NCBI RefSeq assembly: GCF_018131225.1
Contig: NZ_JAFCMM010000008.1
Coordinates: 84,068-148,067, forward strand
Direction: 5' to 3'
Source of the DNA: Bradyrhizobium sp. U87765 SZCCT0048
GTDB lineage: Bacteria > Pseudomonadota > Alphaproteobacteria > Rhizobiales > Xanthobacteraceae
Length of the DNA: 64,000 nucleotides
Part shown: piece after piece, positions 24,362 through 33,644 of the stretch
How the letters are laid out: every line of letters begins with the position of its first letter
How positions within the stretch are numbered: position 1 is the stretch's first letter
Notes under the pieces: generated by a model
The model's input: only the letters and a program-made list of their open reading frames with translations
Told to the model about the DNA's origin: nothing
Database searches by the model: none
Program-made: the position numbers and the translations under genes

Positions 24362-26334
24362 AGATAGATAAACTGGCCATATAGCTTGTCCAGGCGAAGG
24401 CGAATGTCTTCCGCCAGTGCGTCGTCGCCGGTGTCGACGGCCGACAGCAGACGATGCTCTGCCTCGCCGATCCGATTACAAAGCTCCGAGAGGTTGGCAC
24501 AGAACGCTTCCGAGTGAACTGAAGGTTCGGACGCCGGAGATTGCTCGGAGGCGATTTTTCGGATGGATGAAGAGGGGGTGACGCCATGCTCTTCGTTAAA
24601 GGCAATCTGACGCTGCCTTCGATCGATTGTTTCATCCATTGCCTGTTTCATTGCCGGTGTCACCACATCAGCGTAAAGGATTGCCTTCCCGTTGACGTTC
24701 CTGGCGGCTCTGCCGATCATCTGAATCAGAGTCGGCGCCGTTCGTAGGAAGCCCGCGCGATCTGCGTTGAGAATCGCGATCAGGGATGCCTCGGGAATAT
24801 CCAGTCCCTCGCGCAAGAGACTTATACCGATCAGGACATCAAACTCGCCGGCGCGAAGGCCGTTTATGATCTCAATCCGGTCTTCCGTCTTAATATCGGA
24901 GTGCAGATACCGCGCCCGAACGCCCTTGCTTTCAAGGAAGGCATGAAGATTTTCCGTGGCGACCTTCGTGAGCGTCGTCACCAGCACCCGCTCGTTTCTG
25001 GCCGCACGCTCGGTAATCTCGCGCAGCAGATCGTCGATGTCTCCCTCGCAGGGACGGACTTCGACTTCAGGGTCCAGCAGGCCGGTGGGTCTCACGATCT
25101 GGTCAACGACGCGATCCTGCGAAATATTCAGCTCATATGCGGCAGGGGTTGCGGAAACGAAGATCGTCTGCGGCTTCATGGCCTCGAACTGCCTGAAGCT
25201 CAGAGGATGATTGTTCTTGGAGGACGGCAGACGGAAGCCGAACTCGATCAACGTGTCCTTGCGACTCTGATCGCCGCTATACATGGCCGAGATCTGCGGA
25301 ATCATCACATGGGATTCATCGACGAACAGAAGGCCATCCTTCGGGAGGTAGTCGAGCAAGGTGATCGGAGGAAGGGAGGGATCGCGGCCACTCAGATAGC
25401 AGGCGTAGTTTTCCATGCCCGAGCAGTATCCGACCTGCCGCAGCATTTCGGCGTCGTTCGTAATCCGCTCATATAGGCGTTCCGCTTCCACATGGCGGTT
25501 TTCGCTGTTTAACTGAGCAACACGCCTTTCCATCTCTTCAAGGATCGCCGTGGCGGCGGTTTCCACCTGGCTTGCCGAGGCTGCCAGAACCGTCTTCGGC
25601 GAGACAAGATAGTGAGCGATGCTCTCCAGTTGTTGTCCGGTAGCTGCGTCGATCCAGTCAAGGGTCTCGATCACGCCATTCGACAACCTGAGACGAATGG
25701 CCTTGTATTCCGAATCCGCTGGAAAGACCTCGACCATATCGCCGGTAACGCGATAGGTTCCACGCTTCAGCTTGTGCTCGGTACGATCATACTGCAATCG
25801 GGCAAAGCCATGAAGAAGCTCGTTCAGGCTCAACCTCGCGCCCGGCGAGAGCGGAACCTGCAATGCCCGATAATCGTCGGGATCGCCCATTCCGTAGATG
25901 GACGACACCGAAGCGACGACGATGGTGTCTCGACGCTCGATGAGCGATTTCGTCGTGGACAGGCGCAGGCGCTCCAGATGGTCGTTGATCGCGGAATCTT
26001 TCGGGATGAACCGATCACTACCCGGCAGATATACTTCCGGCTGGAAGTAGTCATAGTATGAAACGAAATACTCCACCGCGTTCTCAGGGAAGAACTGTTT
26101 CATTTCGTCATAAAGCTGCGCGGTCAGCGTCTTGTTCGGCGCCAGGATCAGGGTGGGCCGCTTCAGGCGATGAATCACATTGGCCATTGTGAAGGTCTTG
26201 CCCGATCCGGTGATCCCCTTCAGGGTCTGATGATGCGCCCCCTCTTCGATGCCTGAGATCAGCCGTGCGATGGCTTCGGGCTGATCGCCCGAGGGGGTAT
26301 ATTGAGAGTGCAAAATGAAAACGCCGGTAGACAT
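24358..26334 (-). CDS. uvrB: Element-borne UvrB, nucleotide excision repair helicase
   Basis: A 658-residue UvrB, the damage-verifying subunit of the UvrABC excinuclease. Visible are the Walker A motif KGITGSGKTFTMANVIHRL, the beta-hairpin region YYDYFQPEVYLPGSDRFIPK, DEXH-type LLFVDESHVMIP, motif V/VI GISLLREGLDIPEASLIAIL and QMIGRAARN, and a C-terminal UVR/coiled-coil region (RIGEAEHRLLSAVDTGDD). Length is normal and all motifs are intact. Upstream it is coupled (TAATG) to a 51-residue gene, and downstream (ATGA) to tiny ORFs and DUF488. A second uvrB carried beside formaldehyde genes suggests it raises repair capacity for formaldehyde-derived DNA-protein crosslinks and adducts; that role is inferred. 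Confidence 0.95.
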   Translation of the reverse strand: MSTGVFILHSQYTPSGDQPEAIARLISGIEEGAHHQTLKGITGSGKTFTMANVIHRLKRPTLILAPNKTLTAQLYDEMKQFFPENAVEYFVSYYDYFQPEVYLPGSDRFIPKDSAINDHLERLRLSTTKSLIERRDTIVVASVSSIYGMGDPDDYRALQVPLSPGARLSLNELLHGFARLQYDRTEHKLKRGTYRVTGDMVEVFPADSEYKAIRLRLSNGVIETLDWIDAATGQQLESIAHYLVSPKTVLAASASQVETAATAILEEMERRVAQLNSENRHVEAERLYERITNDAEMLRQVGYCSGMENYACYLSGRDPSLPPITLLDYLPKDGLLFVDESHVMIPQISAMYSGDQSRKDTLIEFGFRLPSSKNNHPLSFRQFEAMKPQTIFVSATPAAYELNISQDRVVDQIVRPTGLLDPEVEVRPCEGDIDDLLREITERAARNERVLVTTLTKVATENLHAFLESKGVRARYLHSDIKTEDRIEIINGLRAGEFDVLIGISLLREGLDIPEASLIAILNADRAGFLRTAPTLIQMIGRAARNVNGKAILYADVVTPAMKQAMDETIDRRQRQIAFNEEHGVTPSSSIRKIASEQSPASEPSVHSEAFCANLSELCNRIGEAEHRLLSAVDTGDDALAEDIRLRLDKLYGQFIYL

Positions 26335-26489
26335 TAGAAACCCTCCTGCAAGCGTCGTTTCATGGTGAATATCTTCCCGGCATTACTGCCATTAGAACCT
26401 AAATACCGGTAGGCTCCGGCAATCCGGTCTTTGGAGGCGAGGCATGCTTCGTGAGCGCCTTTCGCACCCGAATTAGGTTGTCGGGTCAT
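26334..26489 (-). CDS. 51-residue small protein coupled to DUF3422 and uvrB
   Basis: A 51-codon ORF: MTRQPNSGAKGAHEACLASK, then DRIAGAYRYLGSNGSNAGKI, then FTMKRRLQEGF. Its ATG overlaps the DUF3422 stop (ATGA) and its TAA overlaps the uvrB ATG (TAATG), so it exactly fills the space between them. Inside it, GCAGGAGGG lies 8 bases before the uvrB ATG and provides the uvrB ribosome-binding site. The composition is soluble and basic, with one cysteine. No family is recognised. The double coupling argues for a real gene; the alternative is a leader for uvrB translation. Confidence 0.6.
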   Translation of the reverse strand: MTRQPNSGAKGAHEACLASKDRIAGAYRYLGSNGSNAGKIFTMKRRLQEGF

Positions 26490-27832
26490 GTTCGATCCCT
26501 CCGATCCGGAAGCCCAGGGTCGCTATGAGAGTTCCTGATCCGCCGAACGGTCCACCATATCGCGAGCAGGACCACGGGAACGAGGGCAGAAATTACCAGT
26601 TCGGGTGAAACGATATCGTGGTACCCTGGGAGGCCCTTTATGAGATAGGACAATAGTCCAATGACATAGTAGGAAATTGCCGCGACAGACAGACCTTCTA
26701 CGGTCTGCTGAAGCCGCAGTTGCAGCCTCGCCCTATTGTTCATGGAGGCCAGCAGATCGCTGTTCTGTCGTTCGAGTTGCACATCGATCCAGGATCGAAG
26801 CAGCGTCGTTGCGCGCGCCAGCTTGTCGGACAGGTTGGCCTGACGCTCTTCAATAGAACGGCAGGTTCGCATTGCCGGAGCAATCCTGCGATGTAGGAAA
26901 CTGCGCCAACGATAGCAGCCGGGGACGAAAGTCTCGCCGAGTGCGGTCAGCCGTTCCTCGACGATTTCATAATAGGCGCGGCTGGCGCCAAAGCGGTAGA
27001 GGCTCGACGCCGTGTCGGCCTCAAGCGTTGCCGACAGGTCCGTCAAGCTGGACAGCAGCTCCTCGCTGTTGCGGCGCGCGGACTGGCGCATCTCGTCGGT
27101 GATGGCGGCAAGTCGCTTCTCGATCTCCCGCAGATGCGGTCCAAGCTGTTGGGTCATCGGGATGCTGAGAAGGGCAAGCGTCCTATAGGTTTCGATTTCG
27201 AGAAGCCGTTGGGCCAGGGCGCCAAGCCGTATTGGCGTTAGCCCCCGATCCAGAATGACAATTCGCGTCAGGCCATCGCTGTCCTGACGGAAATCGGTAA
27301 TGATATCGGCCATGCCATCCTCGACAAGCGAGTGGCAGCGGCTGACCGGATCGAAGCGATCTATGTAAGACTGCGCACTCTCCTCAGTCCAGGTCACGAC
27401 ATCCAGACGGATACCCGATACGATCGGCCCAGGCGGGATGAAGCCATGTTTGAAGGGATCGAGACCCACCGGATTCCCGGTCTCAGGGTCAAGAGGTGCG
27501 CACCACAGGTAGGTGAAGAACTCAGTGTGCTTCTCGCGATGCAGATCGCCCTGCTCGAATGTCAGGCCGTGAAGGGGAGTGCTCTGATCCGGTAGTGAGG
27601 CGCCCACCCGGCTCGATAGTTCGGCCAGGGTTTCGCGATCCTTCGCCAGATTGCCTTCGTTCATGAAGGCAAGTTGCACCAAGGCGCGCGGAGCTTCTAC
27701 CAAGGGAAACGGGCGGGCATGAAGCTCATCTAGGGCAATCTTCCTGCTACCCAAGACTGGCATACCATAGACTGTAGAACTGCCAAGCGGTGTGGCGCCT
27801 CCTTCACTCAACTGACGGTCCTTCCTTGTCAT
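26486..27832 (-). CDS. DUF3422 family membrane protein
   Basis: A DUF3422 protein of about 448 residues. The N-terminal motif LDELHARPFPLVEAPRALVQ is diagnostic. A helical middle (DKLARATTLLRSWIDVQLER, MNNRARLQLRLQQTVEGLS) precedes two C-terminal membrane helices, AAISYYVIGLLSYLIKGL and VISALVPVVLLAIWW. The latter half resembles a CorA-like coiled-coil and two-helix layout, but no GMN motif is seen. The ATG at 27,832 has AAGAAG just upstream and is preferred to the one at 27,856; either way it overlaps the end of ndh. Function is unknown; its place behind a type II NADH dehydrogenase suggests a respiratory or envelope role. Confidence 0.85.
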   Translation of the reverse strand: MTRKDRQLSEGGATPLGSSTVYGMPVLGSRKIALDELHARPFPLVEAPRALVQLAFMNEGNLAKDRETLAELSSRVGASLPDQSTPLHGLTFEQGDLHREKHTEFFTYLWCAPLDPETGNPVGLDPFKHGFIPPGPIVSGIRLDVVTWTEESAQSYIDRFDPVSRCHSLVEDGMADIITDFRQDSDGLTRIVILDRGLTPIRLGALAQRLLEIETYRTLALLSIPMTQQLGPHLREIEKRLAAITDEMRQSARRNSEELLSSLTDLSATLEADTASSLYRFGASRAYYEIVEERLTALGETFVPGCYRWRSFLHRRIAPAMRTCRSIEERQANLSDKLARATTLLRSWIDVQLERQNSDLLASMNNRARLQLRLQQTVEGLSVAAISYYVIGLLSYLIKGLPGYHDIVSPELVISALVPVVLLAIWWTVRRIRNSHSDPGLPDRRDRT

Positions 27833-29162
27833 TCTTCTTTGCGGCGCCGTAACCATCGTAGTTGTTATAAGTAATCAGCCGGGAACCACGATATCCCATA
27901 CCATGCGTCCACAACCAGCTTAGCGCAACGCTAAGACGATTCTGCACCCCGATCAGGAAGTAGATGTGAATGAGCTTCCACATCCACCATGCCAGTGTGC
28001 CGCGCAGCCGGATCCGCCCCATGTCGACGACGGCAAGACGGCTGCCTATCGTCGCCAGATTGCCCTGATGCCGATAGCGGAAAGGCGTGGTGGTCTTAGA
28101 GCCCCGCATCCGCTGACGGATCAGCCGCGCCACATATTGCCCTGCCTGCTTGGCCGCGGGAGCGAGGCCGGGGACGGGCTTTCCGTCCGGGCCGGTAGCA
28201 GCCGCGGTGTCGCCAATCACGAAAATGTCGCGCTGGCCGGGCACTGTCAGGTCAGGTCCGACGATGACACGCCCGGCGCGATCAGCTTCCGCATTCAGCC
28301 AGCGCGCAGCCGGTGATGCCTGCACGCCAGCCGCCCACAGGATCGTCTGAGCGGGGACAAGCGCACCATCGACAATGACGCCATCGGACGAGCAGTCCGT
28401 AACCGGCATGCCGAGCCTGACCTCGACACCCAGCTTTTCCAGCGCCTGGCGCGTATAGGCGGACATATCCTCCGGGAAGACCGACAGGAGGCGTTGCCCC
28501 GCCTCGATCAGCACCACGCGCGTCGCATCAGGGTCGATGATGCGAAAATCGTGCGCGAGCGTCCGATGGGCGAGTTCCGCTATCGTGCCAGCAAGCTCCA
28601 CGCCGCTTGGTCCGCCTCCGATGATGACGAAAGTCTGCAAGGCGGCTCGCCGGGCGGTGTCAGTTTCGCGCTCGGCTTCCTCGAAAGCCAGCAGGACACG
28701 GCGACGGATGGTCGTCGCGTCTTCGAGCGATTTCAGGCCGGGCGCGAAAGGCTCCCATTCGTCATGGCCGAAATAGGAATGCGTCGCCCCCGTCGCGATG
28801 ACGAGCGTGTCGTAGGCAAGCGCCGGGCCGTCCTCCAGGAGGACGTGCCGCTCGTCCGTATCGACATGCCGGACCTCACCGAGCAAGGTGCGCACGTCCC
28901 TGCGCTTGCGGAAGAGCGCGCGGATCGGCCATGCGATGTCTGACGGCGACAGCGAAGCGCCTGCGACCTGATAGAGCAGCGGCTGGAAAAGGTGATGGTT
29001 GCGGCGGTCGACAAGGGTGACGGCGACACCGCTTCCGGCGAGCCTCTGCACAACCTCCAGCCCACCGAAGCCTGCCCCCACGACCACCACACGATGGCGA
29101 CCTGAGGCGGTCTCAAGGCCCGATGCGGTTTCGCGCATGGGCGAAGATGCTGGCGCGGTCAT
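27804..29162 (-). CDS. ndh: Type II NADH:quinone dehydrogenase
   Basis: A single-subunit, non-proton-pumping NADH:quinone oxidoreductase of about 452 residues. The FAD-binding motif RVVVVGAGFGGLEVVQRL is at the N-terminus; the NADH motif is FVIIGGGPSGVELAGTIAEL; the second FAD contact is DIFVIGDTAAATG. AAKQAGQYVARLI and the C-terminal amphipathic/hydrophobic WWMWKLIHIYFLIG fit membrane binding as in NDH-2. The ATG at 29,162 overlaps the fghA stop (ATGA), fixing the start. In this operon it would reoxidise the NADH formed by AdhC (inference). Confidence 0.87.
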   Translation of the reverse strand: MTAPASSPMRETASGLETASGRHRVVVVGAGFGGLEVVQRLAGSGVAVTLVDRRNHHLFQPLLYQVAGASLSPSDIAWPIRALFRKRRDVRTLLGEVRHVDTDERHVLLEDGPALAYDTLVIATGATHSYFGHDEWEPFAPGLKSLEDATTIRRRVLLAFEEAERETDTARRAALQTFVIIGGGPSGVELAGTIAELAHRTLAHDFRIIDPDATRVVLIEAGQRLLSVFPEDMSAYTRQALEKLGVEVRLGMPVTDCSSDGVIVDGALVPAQTILWAAGVQASPAARWLNAEADRAGRVIVGPDLTVPGQRDIFVIGDTAAATGPDGKPVPGLAPAAKQAGQYVARLIRQRMRGSKTTTPFRYRHQGNLATIGSRLAVVDMGRIRLRGTLAWWMWKLIHIYFLIGVQNRLSVALSWLWTHGMGYRGSRLITYNNYDGYGAAKKNDKEGPSVE

Positions 29163-29989
29163 TGGAACAGCGCCGCTGCATGATGGGCCATATGCTCGTC
29201 GATGAAACTCGCGATGAAATAGTAGCTGTGGTCGTATCCGGGCCTCTGACGGAGGATCAGCGGATGTTCCGCTGCCTCGCACGCTGCTTGCAGGAGACTC
29301 GGACGCAACTCACGATCTGCAAACTCGTCATCAAGACCCTGATCGATCAGCAGCGGCAGGCGCTCTCGGACGGTCTTGATGAGTTCGATGGTATCATATT
29401 GCTCCCACGCAGAACGGTCATCGCCGAGATATGCCGTGAAAGCGCGCTCGCCCCAAGGCGCCTGGCTCGGCGCGACGATTGGCGAAAAAGCCGATACGCT
29501 GCGATAGCGTCCGGGATTGCGCAGTGCCGCGACGAGTGCGCCATGTCCGCCCATGGAATGCCCCGCAATCGCGCGACGGTCATCGGCCGGAAATGTGGCT
29601 TCGATCAGTGCCGGTAATTCCTCGACGACGTAATCATACATGCGGTAATTGGCAGCCCAGGGCTGCTGCGTCGCATTGACGTAGAAGCCTGCGCCATGCC
29701 CAAGATCATAGCTGGGATCGTCTGCCACGCTTTCGCCTCGTGGGCTGGTGTCCGGCGTGACGATCATGATCCCATGCTCCGCCGCGAAACGCTGCGCGCC
29801 GGACTTGGTGATGAAATTCTGCTCGGTGCAGGTCAGGCCGGACAGCCAATACAGCACCGGCACGCGACCGTCCTTGACCTGGGGAGGCAGATAGACGCCG
29901 ACCTTCATCGGACAACCCAGGCTGATCGAGTCATGCTGATAGACGTCCTGCCAACCGCCGAAGCTGGCGTGATGTTCGACACGTTCCAT
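29159..29989 (-). CDS. fghA: S-formylglutathione hydrolase
   Basis: A 276-residue esterase that hydrolyses S-formylglutathione to formate and glutathione, the step after AdhC. The N-terminus MERVEHHASFGGWQDVYQHD and CPMKVGVYLPPQ are typical. The catalytic Ser is in IAGHSMGGHGALVAALR, Asp in LIDQGLDDEFAD and His in PGYDHSYYFIASFIDEH. The conserved GLTCTEQNFITKSGAQRFAA region is present. Length equals the family norm. The gene follows the VOC gene by 145 bases and overlaps ndh. Confidence 0.95.
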   Translation of the reverse strand: MERVEHHASFGGWQDVYQHDSISLGCPMKVGVYLPPQVKDGRVPVLYWLSGLTCTEQNFITKSGAQRFAAEHGIMIVTPDTSPRGESVADDPSYDLGHGAGFYVNATQQPWAANYRMYDYVVEELPALIEATFPADDRRAIAGHSMGGHGALVAALRNPGRYRSVSAFSPIVAPSQAPWGERAFTAYLGDDRSAWEQYDTIELIKTVRERLPLLIDQGLDDEFADRELRPSLLQAACEAAEHPLILRQRPGYDHSYYFIASFIDEHMAHHAAALFQ

Positions 29990-30134
29990 TTTTGTTTCCT
30001 TGCTTCGACGGTTGGTGGACGGTGTGCCGATAGGCTCCTGTTCATGGCTGTTGTGCGGGGGAAGCGCCGGCGGCTGTTTCAGCGCCGGCGACAGCCAGTC
30101 ATAGGGTTGCGGGTATCGCCATCACCTTCCGGCC

Positions 30135-30533
30135 TTAGATGAAGGTGTAGGAGCAGACCTTGTTGCCCGCCGGATCGCGCAGATAGGCAGCATAGGCACC
30201 CGGCAGGTGGCCACGGGGGCCAGGCTGGCCTTCGTCAGTGCCACCAGCAGCGAGGCCGGCGGCGTGGAAAGCATCCACTTCGGCGGGCGTCGCGGCAGCA
30301 AAGCCGACCGTCACGCCATTGCTGGAGGGCGCTTCGCCATTACCGGGGCGGGCAATGATGAAAGCGGGCTTTTCGCGACCGTACAGCACCCAACCATTGC
30401 CGAAGGGGCCGAGGTTGTTGATGCCCAGAGCGCCCAAAGCGGCGTCGTAGAACGCTGCCGACTGCTCGACGTCGGCAGCGCCGATGAAGACGTGCGAGAA
30501 CACGCCGTTGCCGGAGATAACGGGGTCAGCCAT
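30135..30533 (-). CDS. VOC (glyoxalase/bleomycin resistance) family protein
   Basis: A 132-residue vicinal-oxygen-chelate fold protein: GVFSHVFIGAADVEQSAAFY starts the first beta-alpha-beta-beta-beta unit, and GAYAAYLRDPAGNKVCSY is the typical end of the second. It lies between adhC and fghA, a recurrent arrangement in alphaproteobacterial formaldehyde operons. It may act on a glutathione adduct, but no substrate can be assigned. Confidence 0.82.
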   Translation of the reverse strand: MADPVISGNGVFSHVFIGAADVEQSAAFYDAALGALGINNLGPFGNGWVLYGREKPAFIIARPGNGEAPSSNGVTVGFAAATPAEVDAFHAAGLAAGGTDEGQPGPRGHLPGAYAAYLRDPAGNKVCSYTFI

Positions 30534-30585
30534 GATATTCTTCCTTGAGGTTAGTTATTGAAGTTAACAGACTTGATTTGTCGGA

Positions 30586-31695
30586 TCAGTAGTGGATCAC
30601 GGTGCGGATCGACTTGCCTTCGTGCATCAGGTCGAACGCTTCGTTGATTTCCTCCAGACCCATGGTGTGGGTGACGAAGGGAGCCAGATCGATGTCGCCT
30701 CTCATGGCGTCTTCGACCATGCCGGGAAGCTGGGTCCGTCCCTTGACGCCGCCGAAGGCCGACCCCTTCCAGACGCGGCCGGTGACGAGCTGGAACGGCC
30801 GCGTCGAAATCTCCTGTCCGGCCCCGGCGACGCCGATGACGATCGACTGGCCCCAGCCACGATGCGCGGCTTCCAGCGCCGCGCGCATGACGTGGACGTT
30901 GCCGATGCACTCGAAGGTGTGATCGATGCCCCAGCCCGTCATCTCGATCAGCACCTGTTGGATCGGCTTGTCATGATCCTTGGGGTTGATGCAGTCGGTC
31001 GCGCCGAACTGGCGGGCCAGCTCGAACTTGGACGGATTGGTGTCGATCGCGATGATGCGGCCCGCCTTGGCCTGACGCGCGCCCTGGACCGCTGCGAGAC
31101 CGATGCCGCCCAGGCCAAATATGGCAACGGAGTCTCCCGGCTGAACCTTGGCGGTGTTGTGGACCGCGCCGATGCCGGTGGTGACACCGCAGCCGAGAAG
31201 GCAGACATGCTCGGGATTCGCTTCGGGATTGATCTTGGCGAGCGAGACTTCGGCAACGACCGTATATTCGCTGAATGTCGAGCAGCCCATATAGTGGTAT
31301 AGAGGCTGGCCATTGTACGAAAAGCGCGTGGTGCCATCCGGCATCAAGCCCTTGCCCTGCGTTTCGCGAACCGCGACGCACAGATTGGTCTTGCCGGACG
31401 TGCAGAACTCGCACTTGCCGCATTCGGCCGTGTAGAGCGGAATGACGTGATCCCCCGGCTTGACGCTGGTGACGCCCTCGCCGACCTCGACGACGATGCC
31501 CGCGCCCTCGTGGCCGAGAACGACCGGAAAGATGCCCTCCGGATCATTGCCGGACAGCGTGAAAGCATCGGTGTGGCACACCCCGGTATGCGTAACCTTG
31601 ATGAGCACTTCACCCTTCTGGGGCGGGGCGACGTCGATCTCGACGATTTCGAGTGGCTTGCCTGCCTCGAAGGCAACAGCGGCGCGAGATTTCAT
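30586..31695 (-). CDS. adhC: S-(hydroxymethyl)glutathione dehydrogenase / class III ADH
   Basis: A 369-residue zinc alcohol dehydrogenase that oxidises the glutathione-formaldehyde adduct to S-formylglutathione with NAD. The catalytic zinc region is VTHTGVCHTDAFTLSGNDPE and GHEGAGIVVEVGEG; the structural zinc loop is CGKCEFCTSGKTNLC; NAD binding is IFGLGGIGLAAVQGARQA. GCGVTTGIGAVHNTAKV is the class III signature. The ATG at 31,695 (MKSRAAVAFEAGKPL) is the canonical start; an upstream in-frame ATG would run into the palindromic operator region. First gene of the operon. Confidence 0.97.
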   Translation of the reverse strand: MKSRAAVAFEAGKPLEIVEIDVAPPQKGEVLIKVTHTGVCHTDAFTLSGNDPEGIFPVVLGHEGAGIVVEVGEGVTSVKPGDHVIPLYTAECGKCEFCTSGKTNLCVAVRETQGKGLMPDGTTRFSYNGQPLYHYMGCSTFSEYTVVAEVSLAKINPEANPEHVCLLGCGVTTGIGAVHNTAKVQPGDSVAIFGLGGIGLAAVQGARQAKAGRIIAIDTNPSKFELARQFGATDCINPKDHDKPIQQVLIEMTGWGIDHTFECIGNVHVMRAALEAAHRGWGQSIVIGVAGAGQEISTRPFQLVTGRVWKGSAFGGVKGRTQLPGMVEDAMRGDIDLAPFVTHTMGLEEINEAFDLMHEGKSIRTVIHY

Positions 31696-31772
31696 CTTTG
31701 GATTCTCCTCGTGGGTTGAAGCGGGCTGCCAGCGGCCATGCCTGTTGTGACATGTCGATTCGTGGGCCGCAT

Positions 31773-31813
31773 ATACTGCATGGGAGTACACCTAGTATAC
31801 TCCCATGCAGTAT
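31773..31813. promoter_or_regulatory. Large palindromic operator, probable FrmR site, before adhC
   Basis: Two perfect 16-bp arms, ATACTGCATGGGAGTA and TACTCCCATGCAGTAT, flank a 9-bp centre. Each arm looks like a CsoR/FrmR-type site (short G/C tract between A/T-rich half-sites). The site begins 77 bases upstream of the adhC ATG, where a promoter is expected, and frmR lies 4 kb away. Confidence 0.65.
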
Positions 31814-31983
31814 GCAAGAGGATGTCCAAATCAAGGATTGCCAGGGAGTGAAGGGAGGTTAGAGACTCGGAAAACCGCAGTAGCTGGCCGATAGTGCGGT
31901 CCGGAATGGTTTGGCTCGTCGATCTGGCGGCGTGCGCGATTGGCAAGCCAAGATTGGCATTCTTGCGTCAAGCCGTCCTGCGA

Positions 31984-32025
31984 AACCGGAATGCCCCCCG
32001 ATCATGATCGTGAGACATTCCGGTT
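31984..32025 (-). terminator. Hairpin after fdhA
   Basis: A 10-bp perfect inverted repeat, AACCGGAATG and CATTCCGGTT, starts 8 bases after the fdhA stop; the loop holds the palindrome GATCATGATC. There is no T-run, so termination strength is uncertain. Confidence 0.4.
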
Positions 32026-32032
32026 GTGAGGA

Positions 32033-33244
32033 TCAGTGCTTCACCGAGCCATGGGGATCGATGACGTACTTGAATGCAGATCCGTCATCGAACTCCTTGT
32101 AGGCCGCCGGGGCATCCTCCAGGGCGATGAACTTGATATTCATCATCGGGGTCAGATAGGGCATCCGATCATTCAGGATCGCCCGCATGAGGGCATGGTT
32201 GTAATTCGCGGTCGGCGACTGACCCGCCGACATGCGCGGCGACTTGATCCAGCCACTGGCCCAATCGACTTCCATGCTGCCTTTTTTGCTGAGCGGATCT
32301 TTGGAGATCGGATTGGGGCAGTAAACGCCGACCGTGCTGGTCATCCCACCGAAACGGACATATTTCAGGAGCGCGTTGGTCACGGCATTCTCGACGATCT
32401 TGTCGGAATCCGGCCCGAAGCCTCGACAGTCCAGCCCCACATAGTCGATTACGCGATCGACCTGACGCTTGCCGGTGATGCGTTCGAGGTGGTCCTCGAT
32501 CGGCGTCCCGTCCGACAGGTTGATGGTTTCGATCCCGTGCGGCTTGAGCAGGTCGAGCCGCTCCTGAATGAAGTCGGCGACGATAATGGCGCCTGCGCCC
32601 AGCAGTCGCGCGCAAGCAGCACCCGCACGACCGACAGGCCCCGCGCCGAAGATCAGCACATTCTCACCGACGATATAGGAGGGCTGCGCCGGCCAGTCGG
32701 GTGCGGCGAAACCATGGAACGCGGTCGGCAGCACGTCCGACAGCAGCGTCAGATCACGGATCTTCTCCATGGCCGCGTCCTTGTCAGGGAAGGCCAGTAG
32801 GTTGAAATCCGCATAGGGGACGAACAGGTAGTCCCCTTGCCCACCGGTCCAACCGCCCAGGTTGAAGCCATAGGCTCCGCAATCGACTTCGGGATTGGTG
32901 TTTTCGCACACCTCCGAGCGCATGTGCTTGCAGTTGTAGCAGCGCCCGCAGCCCACGTTGAAGGGGACAGATACGATGTCGCCGACCTTGATATACTCGA
33001 CATCAGAGCCGACCTCGATCACCTCGCCGGTCATCTCATGGCCCATCGTCATTCCCTTGGGGACTTCGAACGACCCTCTATAGATATGGAGGTCGCTGCC
33101 GCAGATGTTCGTGGTGACGATCTTGAGAATGGCGCCGTGCGGTGCCCTCTTGCCCTGCGGGGTAATCAGCTCCGGGAATTTGAAGGTGTTGACCTTCATT
33201 TCCATCGGTTTCTCGAAGGTTACGATCCGGTTGCCGGTAGCCAT
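32033..33244 (-). CDS. fdhA: Glutathione-independent formaldehyde dehydrogenase
   Basis: A 403-residue zinc dehydrogenase of the Pseudomonas putida FdhA type, which oxidises free formaldehyde to formate with tightly bound NAD. Catalytic zinc ligands are in TTNICGSDLHIYRG and MTMGHEMTGEVIEVG; the structural zinc loop is GCGRCYNCKHMRSEVC; NAD binding is VLIFGAGPVGRAGAACARLL. The long insertion around FNLGGWTGGQGDYLFVPYAD and VDWASGWIKSPRMSAGQSP is characteristic. It has its own promoter region, with SD-like AGGAGAT before the ATG, and gives a second, glutathione-free route beside AdhC/FghA. Confidence 0.95.
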   Translation of the reverse strand: MATGNRIVTFEKPMEMKVNTFKFPELITPQGKRAPHGAILKIVTTNICGSDLHIYRGSFEVPKGMTMGHEMTGEVIEVGSDVEYIKVGDIVSVPFNVGCGRCYNCKHMRSEVCENTNPEVDCGAYGFNLGGWTGGQGDYLFVPYADFNLLAFPDKDAAMEKIRDLTLLSDVLPTAFHGFAAPDWPAQPSYIVGENVLIFGAGPVGRAGAACARLLGAGAIIVADFIQERLDLLKPHGIETINLSDGTPIEDHLERITGKRQVDRVIDYVGLDCRGFGPDSDKIVENAVTNALLKYVRFGGMTSTVGVYCPNPISKDPLSKKGSMEVDWASGWIKSPRMSAGQSPTANYNHALMRAILNDRMPYLTPMMNIKFIALEDAPAAYKEFDDGSAFKYVIDPHGSVKH

Positions 33245-33644
33245 CAGATATCTCCTACGTTCTTTTCAGTGCCCCCTAAGCATTGATGAGAATAAAATTT
33301 GACGCGCCTCAATCTGCCGAGCCGAATAACTTCGACACAGCACAATAACGCCGTTGAGTGGCTCATCATTACCGTAGAAGCAGGATGCCCTCGCTTCTTC
33401 GTCGCGGCAAACTCGAAGATTCTATCCCAGGATCAGAAATTTCTATGAACACGCCGCGAGATGATGGCGGCTGCGTCAAAACAATACGATATAACATATC
33501 ACAAACGTAGCGACATAATGCCTGTCGAAGAGAAGGAGCAGTTAAAGTTCATCGAGGCGCCTTCCACGCACACTCATCCGGCATTAGTTGTGTTGGCGGA
33601 ACGCGGCCAGTCTAGTTATCATTCCTAGACAGAAAGGAGTCCTT
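33245..33644. other. AT-rich divergent promoter region, fdhA / SDR
   Basis: 400 bases between divergent genes, clearly lower in GC than the flanks, with an AT-rich stretch around 33,480-33,510. GTCTAG and CTAGAC (33,610-33,615 and 33,625-33,630) form a short inverted repeat directly before the SDR ribosome-binding site AGAAAGGAG. No gene is seen. Confidence 0.45.
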
